From: Cherax quadricarinatus
Taxonomy: Eukaryota; Arthropoda; Malacostraca; Decapoda; Parastacidae
Length of the DNA: 64,000 bases
Direction of reading: 5' to 3'
Assembly: GCF_038502225.1 (NCBI RefSeq)
Contig: NC_091382.1
Coordinates: 9,033,113 to 9,097,112 of the forward strand
In this document: one piece after another, positions 63,746 through 64,000 of the stretch
How positions within the stretch are numbered: the first letter of the stretch is position 1
How the letters are laid out: each line of letters begins with the position of its first letter
The notes under the pieces: model-generated
What the model saw: only the letters and a program-made list of their open reading frames with translations
The model's database searches: none
Told to the model about the DNA's origin: nothing
Made by a program: the position numbers and the translations under genes

Positions 63746-64000
63746 GTAGGTTGGTAGACAGCAACTGCCCAGGGAGGTACTACCGTTCTGCCAAGTGAGT
63801 GTAAAACAAAAGCCTGTAATTGTTTTACATGATGGTAGGATTGCTGGTGTCCTTTTTTCTGTTTCATAAACATGCAAGATTTCAGGTACTTCTTGCTACT
63901 TCCTCTTACACTTAGGTCACACTACACATACATGTACAAGCATATATATACACACACTCCTCTGGGTTTTCTTCTATTTTCTTTCTAGTTCTTGTTATTG
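63746..64000 (+). mobile_element. RTE 5' region, cut by the window end
   Basis: It starts with gtaggttggtagacagcaac and continues tgccaagtgagtgtaaaac, gatggtaggattgctggtgt, and so on to base 64000. It is the plus-strand counterpart of the 5' UTR at 27721-28110. The element's coding part may follow beyond the window. Confidence 0.75.

Noticed and set aside
43869..64000. Search for the next DNAJC11 exon (AWYGKF-like segment)
   Set aside because: I scanned the plus strand for a splice-bounded segment with this motif and found none. By-eye scanning is limited, so this is a lack of evidence rather than proof of absence.

Overview
The window looks like a repeat-dense arthropod genome, most likely a decapod crustacean. 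Only one conventional host gene is recognisable: a + strand DNAJC11-like gene (mitochondrial DnaJ homolog subfamily C member 11, MICOS-associated). It is seen as five consecutive coding exons at 14231-14449, 14811-15018, 28454-28570, 42781-42972 and 43762-43869. Splice sites and phases fit each other exactly. The J-domain exons lie upstream of the window. The downstream exons were not found here, so the rest of the window may be its next intron. The decapod assignment is inference from the repeat style (tRNA-related SINEs, RTE, CR1 and Tigger-like families, large introns), not from a diagnostic gene.

Almost everything else is transposable elements, many nested. Region 1-14.2 kb: an RTE-like LINE cut by the window edge (1-2320), a CR1-like LINE with an internal deletion (2701-5640), and a Tigger/pogo-type element (6194-13520). 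That element holds a TTAA-flanked piggyBac-like MITE (6752-11897), which in turn holds an apparently intact two-ORF CR1 LINE (7773-11860; esterase-domain ORF1 and APE-RT ORF2 joined by a TGATG overlap). Region 15-28 kb: intron sequence with a jerky/pogo fragment, RTE copies, a decayed CR1, short TA-flanked MITEs, a palindromic minisatellite, and a degenerate RTE (24.2-28.1 kb) inside a Tigger-type element. Region 28.6-43 kb: a Tigger deletion derivative, a triple nest (RTE, then TTAA MITE, then 5'-truncated RTE), two more RTE copies, two tRNA-derived SINEs, a cluster of CR1 3' ends, another CR1 with both ORFs, and a hammerhead-like motif.

Region 43.9-51 kb: a LINE fragment beginning about 35 bp after a host splice donor, more Tigger and MITE copies, then a 1.4 kb satellite of 23-bp units that switches orientation in the middle, followed by a second satellite. 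Region 51.0-53.8 kb: an unrecognised GC-rich coding locus with a duplicated N-terminal module, about 38 copies of a 30-bp unit encoding an E/R/Q-rich helix, and a C-terminal membrane anchor. It is interrupted by several in-frame stops and one frameshift. Region 54.4-63 kb: a decayed LINE interrupted by a 1.05 kb MITE and by a piggyBac transposon with a long transposase ORF. The termini of the MITE and the piggyBac match each other, and the piggyBac carries a 2.1 kb RTE insertion. The window closes with a 20-bp minisatellite and an RTE 5' region.

Functionally, the LINE families (CR1, RTE and a third CR1/Jockey-like one) supply reverse transcriptases. The piggyBac transposase is the likely source, or a close relative of the source, of activity for the TTAA MITEs. 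The TA-flanked elements look like Tigger/pogo internal-deletion derivatives. Several nests restore the interrupted element exactly when the insert and one target copy are removed, so they give a readable relative order of events.
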